Of a DNA stretch of 64,000 bases, positions 35,763-43,941 are shown piece by piece. Position 1 is the first letter of the stretch, and each line of letters opens with the position of its first letter. The stretch is from assembly GCF_030283205.1 (NCBI RefSeq), contig NZ_JASNWF010000017.1, forward strand, positions 217,015-281,014. Reading direction: 5' to 3'. Source of the DNA: Actinomadura opuntiae. GTDB lineage: Bacteria; Actinomycetota; Actinomycetes; Streptosporangiales; Streptosporangiaceae. The notes under the pieces were generated by a model. It had not been told where the DNA came from and ran no database searches. It saw only the letters and a list, made by a program, of their open reading frames with translations. A program made the translations under genes and the position numbers.

Positions 35763-35951
35763 TCAGGCGTGGATGTGCAGGTCCACGCCGAGCAGGATGA
35801 GGAACCACAGGAATATCGCCAGCAGCGCGCTGCCGACCTGGCGCAGCAGCGGGACGTCGATGTAGCCGCGGTCCCACGCGACGAACACGCCGATGATGAG
35901 ATAGATCAGGCCGACCAGACTGATGTGGCGCGACCGATATCTGTACGCCAT
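35763..35951 (-). CDS. Small two-TM membrane protein
   Basis: 62 residues with two hydrophobic segments (about 10-25 ISLVGLIYLIIGVFVAW and 38-58 QVGSALLAIFLWFLILLGVDL). A basic N-terminus (MAYRYRSRH) suggests N-in topology with both ends inside. GGAGGAGAC 8 nt before ATG 35951 is a strong ribosome site, and a perfect hairpin follows the stop, so this is a real gene. Similar small proteins are common in actinobacteria and uncharacterised. Confidence 0.85.
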   Translation of the reverse strand: MAYRYRSRHISLVGLIYLIIGVFVAWDRGYIDVPLLRQVGSALLAIFLWFLILLGVDLHIHA

Positions 35952-36081
35952 GGGGGGCGTCTCCTCCCTGAGGGGGTGTGACGACCGATGGCTGCCCCCG
36001 CGCCGGGGAGAAAAACACCAGCGGGTTTCCGGATCGTTCCTTGACGATCTTTTCGGTACCGCCGGAAATACGGAACGTCCG

Positions 36082-37980
36082 TTACCTGCCTGAAAGGTCG
36101 ATCCGGACGACGGTCGGGTCGTGGTCCCCGGCGCGCGCCGCGAACTCCGAGCCGCGGTGCACGATGTCGAACCGGTGCTTGCGCTTCTGCAGGGACCGGC
36201 TCAGCAGGATGTGGTCGAGGTCCTCGGAGTTCCCGCCGGACACGGCGGTGTAGCGGTCGCCCGCGGGCAGCCTGGCGACCAGGTCGGTGAGCCCGGTGCC
36301 CTGCGTCAGCGTCCTGACCGGCGCGGACGTCCCGCCGTCGTTGAGGCCGCCGGTCACGATGACGTCGGCCCTCTTCCCCGCGGCCTGGGCGGACCTGACG
36401 AACCCGGCGACCACGCGGGCCTGCGCGTCGCGGCGCCATTCGGTGGGCCGCGACGGCGGCTGGAACCGGCCGAAGGCGGGCTGGTCGTCGCCGCTGCGCG
36501 GGTACCAGTCGTCGGCGACGACGATGATGCGGCGGCCCCGCCAGGTGACCTCGCCGGCCAGCGGCTTGCGCGCGCCGCTCCAGGCGGCGTCGCGCGGCGC
36601 GATCCGGCCGGGGGACAGCGACAGGCCCGCGGAGCCGTCCGGCCGCCGCACCGCCGCGACCGCCGTGACGGACGGGTCGGGCTGCCCGGCGGGCGGGTCG
36701 CCGGCCATCGGGTCGGCGGGCGCGGGACGGTCCACGAACGCCAGCCCGCGGTCGGTGCGGAACAGGAACCCGACCCGGCTGTTGCCGCCCTTGCCGCCGC
36801 CGTCGGCGCCGTCGCGCGGGTTCACCGAGCGCCAGTCGTAGGCGGGGCCGCCCGCCTCGCTGATCGCGGTGATCAGCTGCGCGACGGTCTGGTCGGCGGC
36901 GACGGTGCCGTCGTCCTCGGGGCCGCTGTTGTCCTGCAGCCCGCTGACCGTGACGAGGTCGGGGGAGCCCAGCCCCTGCACGATGTCGCCGGCCAGGTCG
37001 CGGAAGCGCTGCGCCGGGCTGTCGGGGCTCAGGCCGGCCAGGCCCGCGGTGCCGACCGCGAGCTCGCCGGGCTTCTGCGGCCGGGCGACCTCCTGCGGCA
37101 GGCCGCCGCCGGCGCGCCGCGGGGCGGCGGTGAGCAGCAGCGTGAAGTCGCCGTAGGAGTAGTCGAGCACGCCGTCGTTCGCCCCGGGCAGCCGGTCGCC
37201 GACGTTCATCCCCGGCAGCGGCGCGAGCGCGTCGTCCAGGACGATCCGCTCGGGGTTGGCGTCGCCGTCGCGCAGCAGGATGCCGCCGCGCCCGGTCCGC
37301 GTCCCGGCGCCGGCGCCGTTGGCGGGCAGTACCGGCACCTGCCCGTCGCGGGACGGCCCGACCGCGACGGCGTCGCCGATCCGGACGCGCATCCCCTCCA
37401 GGGACTCGTAGAAGTCGAGGCCGCTGCGCTTCGGGTCGAGCGCGCCGCCCTTCTCCACGTCGCCGCTGCGGGCCGAGACCACGGCGGCCGGCGGGCGGCG
37501 CCCGCCCGGCCCGATGACGACGGGGGCGGGCGGCGCGGCGCCGTGCGCCTCCACGGCGGTCGAGGCCGCGTCGATCTGGGTGCGGGTGAGCCCGGCGGAC
37601 GAGGCGCCGCCCGGCCGGAACTCGCCGACCCTCCCGGTCACCCGGACCGCGTCCCCGGCGGCGGCGGACGGCCGGGTGCGGGTGAAGACGAAGACGCCCT
37701 CGGACGTCGCGTCGCTGCGGTCGGGGTGCGGGTCCTGCATCCAGAAGCCGTTGCCGGTCACGGCGGTGACGACGCCGGGCACCCCGGCGACGGCGGCGCC
37801 GTTCAGCGGCGAGACGTGCGCGGACCCCTGGATGTCGTGGATGCGCCGCCCGCCGGCCGGCGCGGCGGCGCGCGCCGCCGGCGGCACCGCGAGGGGGACG
37901 GCCAGGGCCGCCGCCAGAACCGACGCGAGCGTGCGGGCCGCCCGGAGACGGCCCGCCGCAGCTGCGAACGCCACCCGCAC
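36082..37980 (-). CDS. Secreted endonuclease/exonuclease/phosphatase-like protein with altered catalytic residues
   Basis: 632 residues, resembling extracellular nucleases of the ExeM/NucH type. A signal peptide (about 1-38, ending ARAAAP) is followed by an OB-like domain (VPGVVTAVTGNGFWMQDP) and an EEP domain from about residue 310. The usual catalytic strings are changed: NVENL appears as AGLAGL, EE-(I/V)-QDN as SGLQDN, NHFNSK as DDWYPRS, and GDLND as GGLND. Only DLDHILLS and DHDPTVV stay close to consensus. The fold is thus kept, but Asn, Glu, His/Asn and Asp catalytic positions are substituted, suggesting a pseudo-nuclease. Start GTG 37980 chosen for a normal signal peptide; GTG 38025 would add 15 residues. 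Confidence 0.8.
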   Translation of the reverse strand: MRVAFAAAAGRLRAARTLASVLAAALAVPLAVPPAARAAAPAGGRRIHDIQGSAHVSPLNGAAVAGVPGVVTAVTGNGFWMQDPHPDRSDATSEGVFVFTRTRPSAAAGDAVRVTGRVGEFRPGGASSAGLTRTQIDAASTAVEAHGAAPPAPVVIGPGGRRPPAAVVSARSGDVEKGGALDPKRSGLDFYESLEGMRVRIGDAVAVGPSRDGQVPVLPANGAGAGTRTGRGGILLRDGDANPERIVLDDALAPLPGMNVGDRLPGANDGVLDYSYGDFTLLLTAAPRRAGGGLPQEVARPQKPGELAVGTAGLAGLSPDSPAQRFRDLAGDIVQGLGSPDLVTVSGLQDNSGPEDDGTVAADQTVAQLITAISEAGGPAYDWRSVNPRDGADGGGKGGNSRVGFLFRTDRGLAFVDRPAPADPMAGDPPAGQPDPSVTAVAAVRRPDGSAGLSLSPGRIAPRDAAWSGARKPLAGEVTWRGRRIIVVADDWYPRSGDDQPAFGRFQPPSRPTEWRRDAQARVVAGFVRSAQAAGKRADVIVTGGLNDGGTSAPVRTLTQGTGLTDLVARLPAGDRYTAVSGGNSEDLDHILLSRSLQKRKHRFDIVHRGSEFAARAGDHDPTVVRIDLSGR

Positions 37981-38056
37981 TCCACGATCGTCTAGTCGTC
38001 CGACGGACAGGCAGCAGGATCGCACGCGGACCGGGCCTGCGGCGAACCGCGGGGGC

Positions 38057-38248
38057 CTACTCCTCCAGGCTCAGGGCGGCCTTCGGGCAGGAGCGCACCG
38101 CGTGCCGGACGTGGTCGGCCTCCTCCGCCGGCACGTCCGGCTTGAGGATCTCCAGCTCGTCGTCGTCGTTGAGGTCGAAGACCTCGGGGGCGAGCCCGAC
38201 GCAGACGCCGTTGGCCTCGCACACCAGCGGGTCGACTCGTACTCTCAT
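38057..38248 (-). CDS. 3Fe-4S-type ferredoxin (P450 partner)
   Basis: 63-residue ferredoxin: VCEANGVCVGLAPEVFDL near the N-terminus (C-x5-C) and a final CPKAALSLEE, matching the three-cysteine 3Fe-4S ferredoxins that donate electrons to bacterial P450s. Start ATG 38248. A KstR-consensus box lies 136 nt upstream (38384-38397), followed by the second palindrome type, as at the P450 and cyp125 promoters. It is therefore the likely electron donor to the P450s at 42651, 43942 and 51431 (inference from shared control). Confidence 0.93.
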   Translation of the reverse strand: MRVRVDPLVCEANGVCVGLAPEVFDLNDDDELEILKPDVPAEEADHVRHAVRSCPKAALSLEE

Positions 38249-38383
38249 CGGCTACTCCGTTCGCGTTCCCGGATGGGCGGGCGGTCCCGCGCGGGCCCGC
38301 GCCGCGGCGCGGCCCCGCCGGCCCGGTGCTCGGCGCCCAACCTACCGAACGCTGTTCTGGCGCCGGTCGCCCGCCCGGAAAAG

Positions 38384-38397
38384 TAGAACACGTTCCA
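38384..38397. promoter_or_regulatory. KstR-type operator upstream of the ferredoxin
   Basis: TAGAACACGTTCCA fits TNNAACNNGTTNNA, the consensus bound by the cholesterol repressor KstR in mycobacteria and relatives. It lies between the divergent ferredoxin and methyltransferase genes. Confidence 0.8.
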
Positions 38398-38420
38398 TTC
38401 TGGGGTGGCAAGACCGGGCC

Positions 38421-38436
38421 GAGACCCGAGTCTCAT
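38421..38436. promoter_or_regulatory. Second regulatory palindrome, copy 1
   Basis: GAGACCCGAGTCTCAT, one base off the perfect GAGACTCGAGTCTC core seen at 45364 and near 52752. It lies 23 nt from a KstR box and 24 nt before the 38460 methyltransferase start. The cognate regulator is unknown; a TetR protein would suit the form. Confidence 0.65.
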
Positions 38437-38459
38437 TCGGCGTCGGATAAGGTGCCCCG

Positions 38460-39212
38460 ATGACTGGAACCCCGTCCGCTTTTCACGAGGCGTCCACCCT
38501 CCCGGGGACGACCGGGGCCGCGGACCGCCCGGCCGGCCCTCCCGCGATGCCGGCGGACCTCCTGCGCGCCGCCCGCTGCGCCAAGGGCTTCATGCCGGAC
38601 GACGAGGGCCGCGTCCTCTACGAGACCGCCCTGGAGTACGGGGCCCGGCTCGCCGCCACCGGTCCGCTGCTGGAGGTCGGCACCTACTGCGGCAAGTCGG
38701 CGATCTACCTCGGCGCCGCCGCCCGGCGGGCGGGCACGGTCGTCGTCACCGTCGACCACCACCACGGCTCCGAGGAGAACCAGGCGGGCTGGGAGCACCA
38801 CGACCCGTCCCTGGTCGACCCGAGCACCGGCCGGATGGACACGCTGCCGACGTTCCGCAAGACGGTCGGCGCCGCCGGCCTGGAGGAGCACGTCGTCGCG
38901 GTCGTCGGGCAGTCCCGGACCGTCTCGGCGTTCTGGCGCACCCCGCTCGCGCTGCTGTTCATCGACGGCGGGCACGCCGAGGAGCACGCGCAGGGCGACT
39001 ACGAGGGCTGGGCGCCGCACGTCGCGGTCGGCGGCGCGCTGGTGATCCACGACGTGTTCCCCGACCCCAGGGACGGCGGCCAGGCCCCCTACCGCCTCTA
39101 CCTGCGGGCGCTGGCGAGCGGCGCGTTCGAGGAGCGCCGCGTCCAGGGCTCCCTGCGCGTCCTGGAGCGGGTCTCCGCCGCCGACCCGGCCGCCGAGGCC
39201 GCCGGGGCCTGA
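38460..39212 (+). CDS. Class I SAM-dependent methyltransferase (Methyltransf_24 type)
   Basis: 250-residue Rossmann methyltransferase. Motif I is LLEVGTYCGKSAIYLGAAAR, followed by VTVDHHHGSEENQAGWEHHD, an insert typical of the Methyltransf_24 group, and LLFIDGGHAEEHAQGDYEGWAPHVAVGGALVIHDVF in parts (LFIDGGHAEEHA and GGALVIHDVFPD). The substrate is probably a small molecule or lipid. ATG 38460 start. The KstR box and second palindrome lie just upstream, so it may share sterol-regulon control with the ferredoxin. Confidence 0.85.
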   Translation: MTGTPSAFHEASTLPGTTGAADRPAGPPAMPADLLRAARCAKGFMPDDEGRVLYETALEYGARLAATGPLLEVGTYCGKSAIYLGAAARRAGTVVVTVDHHHGSEENQAGWEHHDPSLVDPSTGRMDTLPTFRKTVGAAGLEEHVVAVVGQSRTVSAFWRTPLALLFIDGGHAEEHAQGDYEGWAPHVAVGGALVIHDVFPDPRDGGQAPYRLYLRALASGAFEERRVQGSLRVLERVSAADPAAEAAGA

Positions 39213-39252
39213 CCCCTCCGCGCAGGCCGCAGAAGCCTCACAAGCCACAGAA

Positions 39253-39295
39253 GGCCGTGGGCCGCACCCGGATCGCTCCGGTGCGGCCCACGGCC
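39253..39295. terminator. Strong bidirectional terminator
   Basis: A 19-bp GC-rich stem with one bulged C and a TCGC loop (arms 39253-39272 and 39277-39295) lies between the convergent methyltransferase and the terpene-cyclase-like gene. Confidence 0.85.
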
Positions 39296-39298
39296 GTG

Positions 39299-39310
39299 AG
39301 AACGCGTTCT
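39299..39310. promoter_or_regulatory. KstR-like palindrome between convergent genes
   Basis: AGAACGCGTTCT is a perfect 12-bp palindrome with the KstR core AAC-NN-GTT; the flanking consensus fails at one outer base. It lies 3 nt from the terminator and within the 3' region of both neighbours, so it has no obvious promoter. Confidence 0.4.
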
Positions 39311-39340
39311 ATGGCCGCCGACGCCCGCGCATGAGCACGG

Positions 39341-40480
39341 TCAGCGGCCGAGCCGCCAGGCGAGGTCGCCCGGCCGCGCCGCCGAGTACTCCGCGCACCC
39401 GCACGCCGTCGGGTCGGACGCGGCGCACGGCCCGAGCGGGCGTCCGGCGATCTCCTTGAACAGCCGCGCGCCCGGCGAGGCGTCCGCCAGCGCGTCCGCC
39501 GCCAGGACCACCGCCGCCGCGGTGTAGGTGGAGCGGTCGCCGGGGAAGTGCCGCTCGTTCTCGAACTGCCAGCCCGTCCAGTACGAGCCGTCCTCGTGCC
39601 GCAGGTGCTGGATGGTGGTGAACAGCTCCAGCGCCCGGTCCCGGTCGCCCGCCGCGTCCAGCGCCATGACCAGCTCGCAGCTCTCCGCCGCCGTCACCCA
39701 CGGCTGGTCGGACACGCACCGGCAGCCGAGCCCCGGCACCACGAAGGCGTCCCACTGGTCGGCCAGCCGCCGCGCGGCGGCCTCGCCGCGCACCGGACCG
39801 CCGAGCACCGGGTAGTACCAGTCCATCGACCAGCGGCTCTTGTCGGCGAACGCCTCCGGATGCGCGGCCACCACGTGGCCGAGCTGGTCGGCGGCCAGCT
39901 CCCAGTCCGGCTGCGGCTCGCCCAGGTGCTCGGCGAGCGCGACCGCGCAGCGCAGCGACTGGTAGATCGACGAGCAGCCGGTCAGCAGCGCGTGGTCGGA
40001 CGCCTCGCCGCTCTCGTGCCGGATCCAGATGATCTCGCCGCGCCGGGTCTGCAGGCCCAGCACGAAGTCGATCGCCCGCCGCACCGTCGGCCACATCCGC
40101 CGCGCGAAGTCCTCGTCGCCGGTGCACACCAGCTCGTGCCAGACGCCCACCGCGACGTAGGCGGCCTGGTTGGACTCGCCGCCCGGCTCGGTGACCTCGC
40201 CCAGCACCCACTTCGCCGGCCACGACCCGTCCGGCCGCTGCACGGCCGCCAGCCACTCGTAGGCCCGGCGCGCCTCCGCGCCGAGCCCGGCGACGGTCAG
40301 CGCCATCGCGGCCTCGACGTGGTTCCAGGCGTCCACGTGGCCCGGGACGCCGTGGGTCGGCGAGAACCACGGGATCGCGCCGGACGCCTCCTGCTGGCGG
40401 GCGATGCTGCGGGCCGTCGCGACGACGTCGTCGGCCGTCACGACCCCCGGCAGGGACGGGGGAGCGGCCTCAGCGGGCAT
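39341..40480 (-). CDS. Prenyltransferase/terpene-cyclase-fold protein
   Basis: 379 residues with the repeated helix-pair pattern of (alpha/alpha)6 barrels. QW-like segments are LAAVQRPDGSWPAKW and LRHEDGSYWTGWQFENERHFPGDRSTYTAAAVVLAADA, shown in parts as HEDGSYWTGWQFE and STYTAAAVVLAADAL. No DxDD motif of squalene-hopene cyclases or DDxxD was seen, so catalytic class is open; it could be a glycosidase-like or prenyltransferase-like barrel. Its start overlaps the end of the preceding methyltransferase (10 nt), and the same-strand order P450-P450-GT4-MT-barrel suggests one transcript from the KstR-controlled promoter at 45348. Similar sets with this GT4 and methyltransferase occur in actinobacteria, from memory. 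Confidence 0.72.
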   Translation of the reverse strand: MPAEAAPPSLPGVVTADDVVATARSIARQQEASGAIPWFSPTHGVPGHVDAWNHVEAAMALTVAGLGAEARRAYEWLAAVQRPDGSWPAKWVLGEVTEPGGESNQAAYVAVGVWHELVCTGDEDFARRMWPTVRRAIDFVLGLQTRRGEIIWIRHESGEASDHALLTGCSSIYQSLRCAVALAEHLGEPQPDWELAADQLGHVVAAHPEAFADKSRWSMDWYYPVLGGPVRGEAAARRLADQWDAFVVPGLGCRCVSDQPWVTAAESCELVMALDAAGDRDRALELFTTIQHLRHEDGSYWTGWQFENERHFPGDRSTYTAAAVVLAADALADASPGARLFKEIAGRPLGPCAASDPTACGCAEYSAARPGDLAWRLGR

Positions 40481-41222
40481 CCGCCGTCTCCTTGGCCGGG
40501 GCCGCCGGCGTGCTCGGCGCCGTGGGCTTGGTGGAGTACACGACGACGCTCTTGCCGATCAGCGGGTTCAGCGCGCGCTCGGCCAGCCGGGTCGCCAGCG
40601 GCCGCTTCATGATGTCCCAGACGAGGATCTGGTGGTAGGCCTTGGCGAGCGGGTTGCCGTCGTCGTTCACCCCGACCGCGCACTTGATCCACCAGTACGG
40701 GGCGTGCAGCCCGTGCGCGTGGTGGTGGCCGCCGACCGCGAAGCCGGTCGACTTCAGCTTGGCCTCCAGCTCGGCGCGCGTGTAGATCCGCACGTGGCCG
40801 CCGGGGGCGGTGTGGTAGTCCTCCGACAGCGCCCAGCACACCCGCTCGGGCAGCCAGCTCGGCACCGTCACGGCGAGCCTCCCGCCCGGCTTGAGCACCC
40901 GCAGCAGCTCGCGCATCGCGCGCATGTCGTCGGGGATGTGCTCCAGCACCTCGGACGCGATGATCTTGTCGAAGTGGTCGTCGGGGAACGGCAGGTCGAG
41001 CGCGTCACCCTGCACGGTCTCGGCCGTCGCGCCCTCGGGGACCTCGCCCTCCAGGCGCATGGCGCCGAACATCGTCTCGACGCCGGCCAGCTCGTCCGCG
41101 TCGAGGTCGAAGGCGACGACGTGCGCACCCCGGCGGTACAGCTCGAAGGCGTGCCGTCCGGCCCCGCATCCCATGTCGAGGATGCGGTCTCCGGGGGTGA
41201 CGCGGAACCGCTGGAAATCCAC
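40470..41222 (-). CDS. Class I SAM-dependent methyltransferase
   Basis: 250-residue methyltransferase, domains of the UbiE/COQ5 type. Motif I ILDMGCGAGRHAFELYRRGAHVVAFDLD (parts ILDMGCGAGRHAFEL), motif II FDKIIASEVLEHIPDD, and post-motif LRVLKPGGRLAVTVPSW. Start: GTG 41222 was chosen, but AAGGAG sits 7 nt before CTG 41231, so a rare CTG start is possible; GTG 41279 has no ribosome site. Same strand as the GT4 and barrel protein; substrate unknown. Confidence 0.85.
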   Translation of the reverse strand: MDFQRFRVTPGDRILDMGCGAGRHAFELYRRGAHVVAFDLDADELAGVETMFGAMRLEGEVPEGATAETVQGDALDLPFPDDHFDKIIASEVLEHIPDDMRAMRELLRVLKPGGRLAVTVPSWLPERVCWALSEDYHTAPGGHVRIYTRAELEAKLKSTGFAVGGHHHAHGLHAPYWWIKCAVGVNDDGNPLAKAYHQILVWDIMKRPLATRLAERALNPLIGKSVVVYSTKPTAPSTPAAPAKETADAR

Positions 41223-41329
41223 GGTCAGCAGGGTCGTGCTCCTTCCGTACGGGGAGGCCCGGATGGGTTCCCACTGCACTTCTCACATGCGGACTTGCAT
41301 GATGCGGCCCCTTGCGGGTGCCGCCCGTC

Positions 41330-42622
41330 TCAGGTGCCGCGCGCCCGCTTGGACGCGGCGAGCCGCAGGTAGTTCCGCTCGCGGATCGCGGCGCGGTAGT
41401 GCTCGACGGTCGCCTTCGCCACCGCGGGCCAGGCGAACCGCTCCTGCACGCGGGCCAGCCCCGCGGCGCCCACGCGTGCCCGCTCCTCGGGGGAGTCGTG
41501 CAGCAGGCGCAAGGTCGCGGCCAGTTCCTCGACGTCGCCGGGGGCGACGAGCACGCCGGCGTCGCCGACGACCTCCGGTAGCGCGCCAGCGCGGCTGGCG
41601 ACCAGCGGGGTGCCGGACGCCATGTGCTCCACGGCGGGCAGCGAGAAGCCCTCGTAGCGGGACGGGACGACGGCGATCTCCGCGGAGGCCATCAGCTCGC
41701 CCAGCGCGTCGTCGCTGATGCCGCTGACGAACCGGACCCGGTCGCCGAGCGTCAGCTCCTTGACGAGCTTCTCGGTCGGGCCGTCCTTCTGCGGGCGGCT
41801 GACCACGATGACGTGCACGTCCCGCTCGGTGGCGACCTTGGCGACCGCGCGCAGCAGCACGTCCACGCCCTTGATCGGGGCGTCGGCGCTGGCCATCGCG
41901 ACGATCCGGCCGGGCACGCGCTCGCCGCGCGGGTGGAAGATCCGGGTGTCGACGCCGAGCGGGAGGATCTCGATATCGCGGGGGTCGACGCGGAAGTCCT
42001 TGACGATGTCGACCTTGGACGACTCCGACACCGTCAGCACCGGGCCGATGCGCCGCGACACCTGCGCCTGCATGGTGACGAACCCGTACCAGCGGCGCTT
42101 GCCGAGCTTCTGCTTGACGCCCTGCGCCGCCTCCAGCTCGATCCGCCGGTCGACGCTGATCGGGTGGTGGATGCTGGTCACCAGCGGCAGGCCGAGCCGG
42201 GAGATGCCGAGGTTGCCGAGGCCGAGGACCTGGTTGTCGTGCACGACGTCGAAGTCGCGGCGGCGCCGCTTCAGCTCGCGCAGCGCGCGCAGGCTGAACG
42301 TCAGCGGCTCGGGGAAGCCGCCGGTGCGCATGTGCGCGAACTCCAGCACGTCGATCCAGTCGCGGAACTCCTCGCGCGCCGGGGTGCGGAACGGGTCCTC
42401 GTCCCGGTACAGGTCCAGGCTCGGGATCCTGGTGAGGGCGATCTCGTCGCGGTCCAGCTCCGGATACGGCTGGCCGGACAGCACCTCCACGGTGTGCCCC
42501 AGGTCGGCCAGCTCCCGGCTCAGATGCCGGAGGTAGACGCCCTGGCCGCCGCAGTGCGGCTTGCTCCGGTACGAGAGCAGGGCCACCCGCAACGGTCCGC
42601 CCGGCTCGTCTGCCTCACCCAC
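41330..42622 (-). CDS. Glycosyltransferase family 4 protein
   Basis: 430-residue GT-B glycosyltransferase (GT4). N-terminal VALLSYRSKPHCGGQGVYLRHLSREL (parts VALLSYRSKPHCGGQG), DVVHDNQVLGLGNLG, SIHHPISVDRRIELEAA; C-terminal VLTVSESSK, ILPLGVDTRIFHP, the nucleotide-sugar region VVPSRYEGFSLPAVEHMASGTPLVAS (parts PSRYEGFSLPAVEHMA). Start choice: GTG 42622, with AGG at 7 nt and a 28-bp gap from the P450 stop; GTG 42676 would overlap that P450. May glycosylate a lipid or terpenoid made by its neighbours (inference from position). Confidence 0.9.
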   Translation of the reverse strand: MGEADEPGGPLRVALLSYRSKPHCGGQGVYLRHLSRELADLGHTVEVLSGQPYPELDRDEIALTRIPSLDLYRDEDPFRTPAREEFRDWIDVLEFAHMRTGGFPEPLTFSLRALRELKRRRRDFDVVHDNQVLGLGNLGISRLGLPLVTSIHHPISVDRRIELEAAQGVKQKLGKRRWYGFVTMQAQVSRRIGPVLTVSESSKVDIVKDFRVDPRDIEILPLGVDTRIFHPRGERVPGRIVAMASADAPIKGVDVLLRAVAKVATERDVHVIVVSRPQKDGPTEKLVKELTLGDRVRFVSGISDDALGELMASAEIAVVPSRYEGFSLPAVEHMASGTPLVASRAGALPEVVGDAGVLVAPGDVEELAATLRLLHDSPEERARVGAAGLARVQERFAWPAVAKATVEHYRAAIRERNYLRLAASKRARGT

Positions 42623-42650
42623 GCCAGTACCTGCCCACGCACCACTCCCG

Positions 42651-43904
42651 TCAGTCGCGGGACGCCGGTCGCACACGCACCGGCATCTCCTTTATGCCGT
42701 TGATGAAACTAGACCTTAGCCTCCGTACGTTACCGCCGAGTTCAATATTGGGCACAGCGTCCAAAAGTGTTTCGAAAAGCACACTCAGCTCGAGCCGGGC
42801 GAGGTGGGACCCCAGGCAGAAGTGCGGCCCGCCGCCGCCGAACCCCAGGTGCGGGTTCGGGTCCCGGCCGACGTCGAAGGCGTTCGGGTCGGCGAACACC
42901 GCCTCGTCCCGGTTGGCGGAGGCGTAGAACACCACGACCTTGTCGCCCTCGGAGATCTTGCGTCCGCCGAGCTCGGTGTCCCGGACGGCGGTCCGGCGGA
43001 ACATGTTCACCGGCGTGACCCAGCGGACGATCTCGTCGGCCGCCGTGCGCACCAGCGACCGGTCCGCGCGCAGCCGCGCCCACTGCTCGGGGTGCTCCAG
43101 CAGCGCGAGCATCCCGCCGGACGCGGCGTTGCGGGTGGTCTCGTTGCCGGCCACCGACAGCAGCATCACGAACAGCTCGAACTCGTCGCCGTCGAGGACC
43201 TGGCCGTCGGCGTCCGGCTGGAGCAGCCTGGTGACGATGTCGTCGCGCGGGTTCTCCCGCCGGTCGGCCGCCAGCACGTTGGCGTACGCGTACAGCTGCG
43301 TCGCCGCCTCCTGGCCCTCCTCCGGCGTGCGCTGGAAGTCCGGGTCGTCCCCGCCGATCAGCGTGTTCGACCAGTGGAAGATCTTCTCCCGGTCCTCCGG
43401 CGGGGCGCCCAGCAGCTCGCAGATGACGTACAGCGGCAGCGGCGCGGCCAGGTCGCGGACGAAGTCCGCTTCCTCGCCGCGCGCCACCGTTTCGGCCACC
43501 AGCCCCCGGCAGATCTCCCTGATGTGGTCGGCCAGCGCGCCGATCGCGCGCGGCGTGAACCCCCGGTTGACGATGCTGCGCTTGCGCGAGTGCTCCGGCG
43601 GATCCTGGTTCAGCATCATCAGCCGCTGCAGCGCCAGGTGCTCCTCCGGCGGCTCGTCGAACAGGGCGAGCCGCTCGTAGGAGGAGAAGACCTCCGGATG
43701 CCGGGACACGTGCACCACGTCCGCGTGCCGGGTCACCGCCCAGAAGGGCGGGTTCCCCCGCTCGGGGTCGCCGTGGTGCCGGTGCACCGGGTCGTGCTCG
43801 CGCAGCCACGCCAGCTGCTCGTGGGGGATGCCGCCGCGCTCGTACGCGCCGGGCTCCACCAGGTCGATCTCGGGGGCGGGGCCGATCTCAGGGGTGGTGG
43901 TCAT
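42651..43904 (-). CDS. Cytochrome P450 (CYP124/125/142 clan-like)
   Basis: 417 residues. I-helix LLSVAGNETTRNAASGGM (written LSVAGNETTRN), K-helix EIVRWVTPV with the ExxR as ADEIVRW, and heme loop FGGGGPHFCLGSHLARLE with the Cys ligand. The closest pattern is the mycobacterial steroid/methyl-branched lipid hydroxylase clan. ATG 43904 has GGAGG 10 nt upstream. It lies 37 nt after the P450 at 43942 and 28 nt before the GT4, in one apparent operon with a perfect KstR box upstream at 45348. Substrate likely a sterol or isoprenoid (inference). Confidence 0.93.
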   Translation of the reverse strand: MTTTPEIGPAPEIDLVEPGAYERGGIPHEQLAWLREHDPVHRHHGDPERGNPPFWAVTRHADVVHVSRHPEVFSSYERLALFDEPPEEHLALQRLMMLNQDPPEHSRKRSIVNRGFTPRAIGALADHIREICRGLVAETVARGEEADFVRDLAAPLPLYVICELLGAPPEDREKIFHWSNTLIGGDDPDFQRTPEEGQEAATQLYAYANVLAADRRENPRDDIVTRLLQPDADGQVLDGDEFELFVMLLSVAGNETTRNAASGGMLALLEHPEQWARLRADRSLVRTAADEIVRWVTPVNMFRRTAVRDTELGGRKISEGDKVVVFYASANRDEAVFADPNAFDVGRDPNPHLGFGGGGPHFCLGSHLARLELSVLFETLLDAVPNIELGGNVRRLRSSFINGIKEMPVRVRPASRD

Positions 43905-43941
43905 CGCGCCAGGACCTCCATGTCCGGGGGGACCTCGATCG

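Noticed and set aside
35542..36018. Minus-strand 158-residue frame overlapping the cysteine-rich peptide and the small membrane protein
   Set aside because: Runs across two better-supported small genes and a terminator, and is Pro/Arg-rich.
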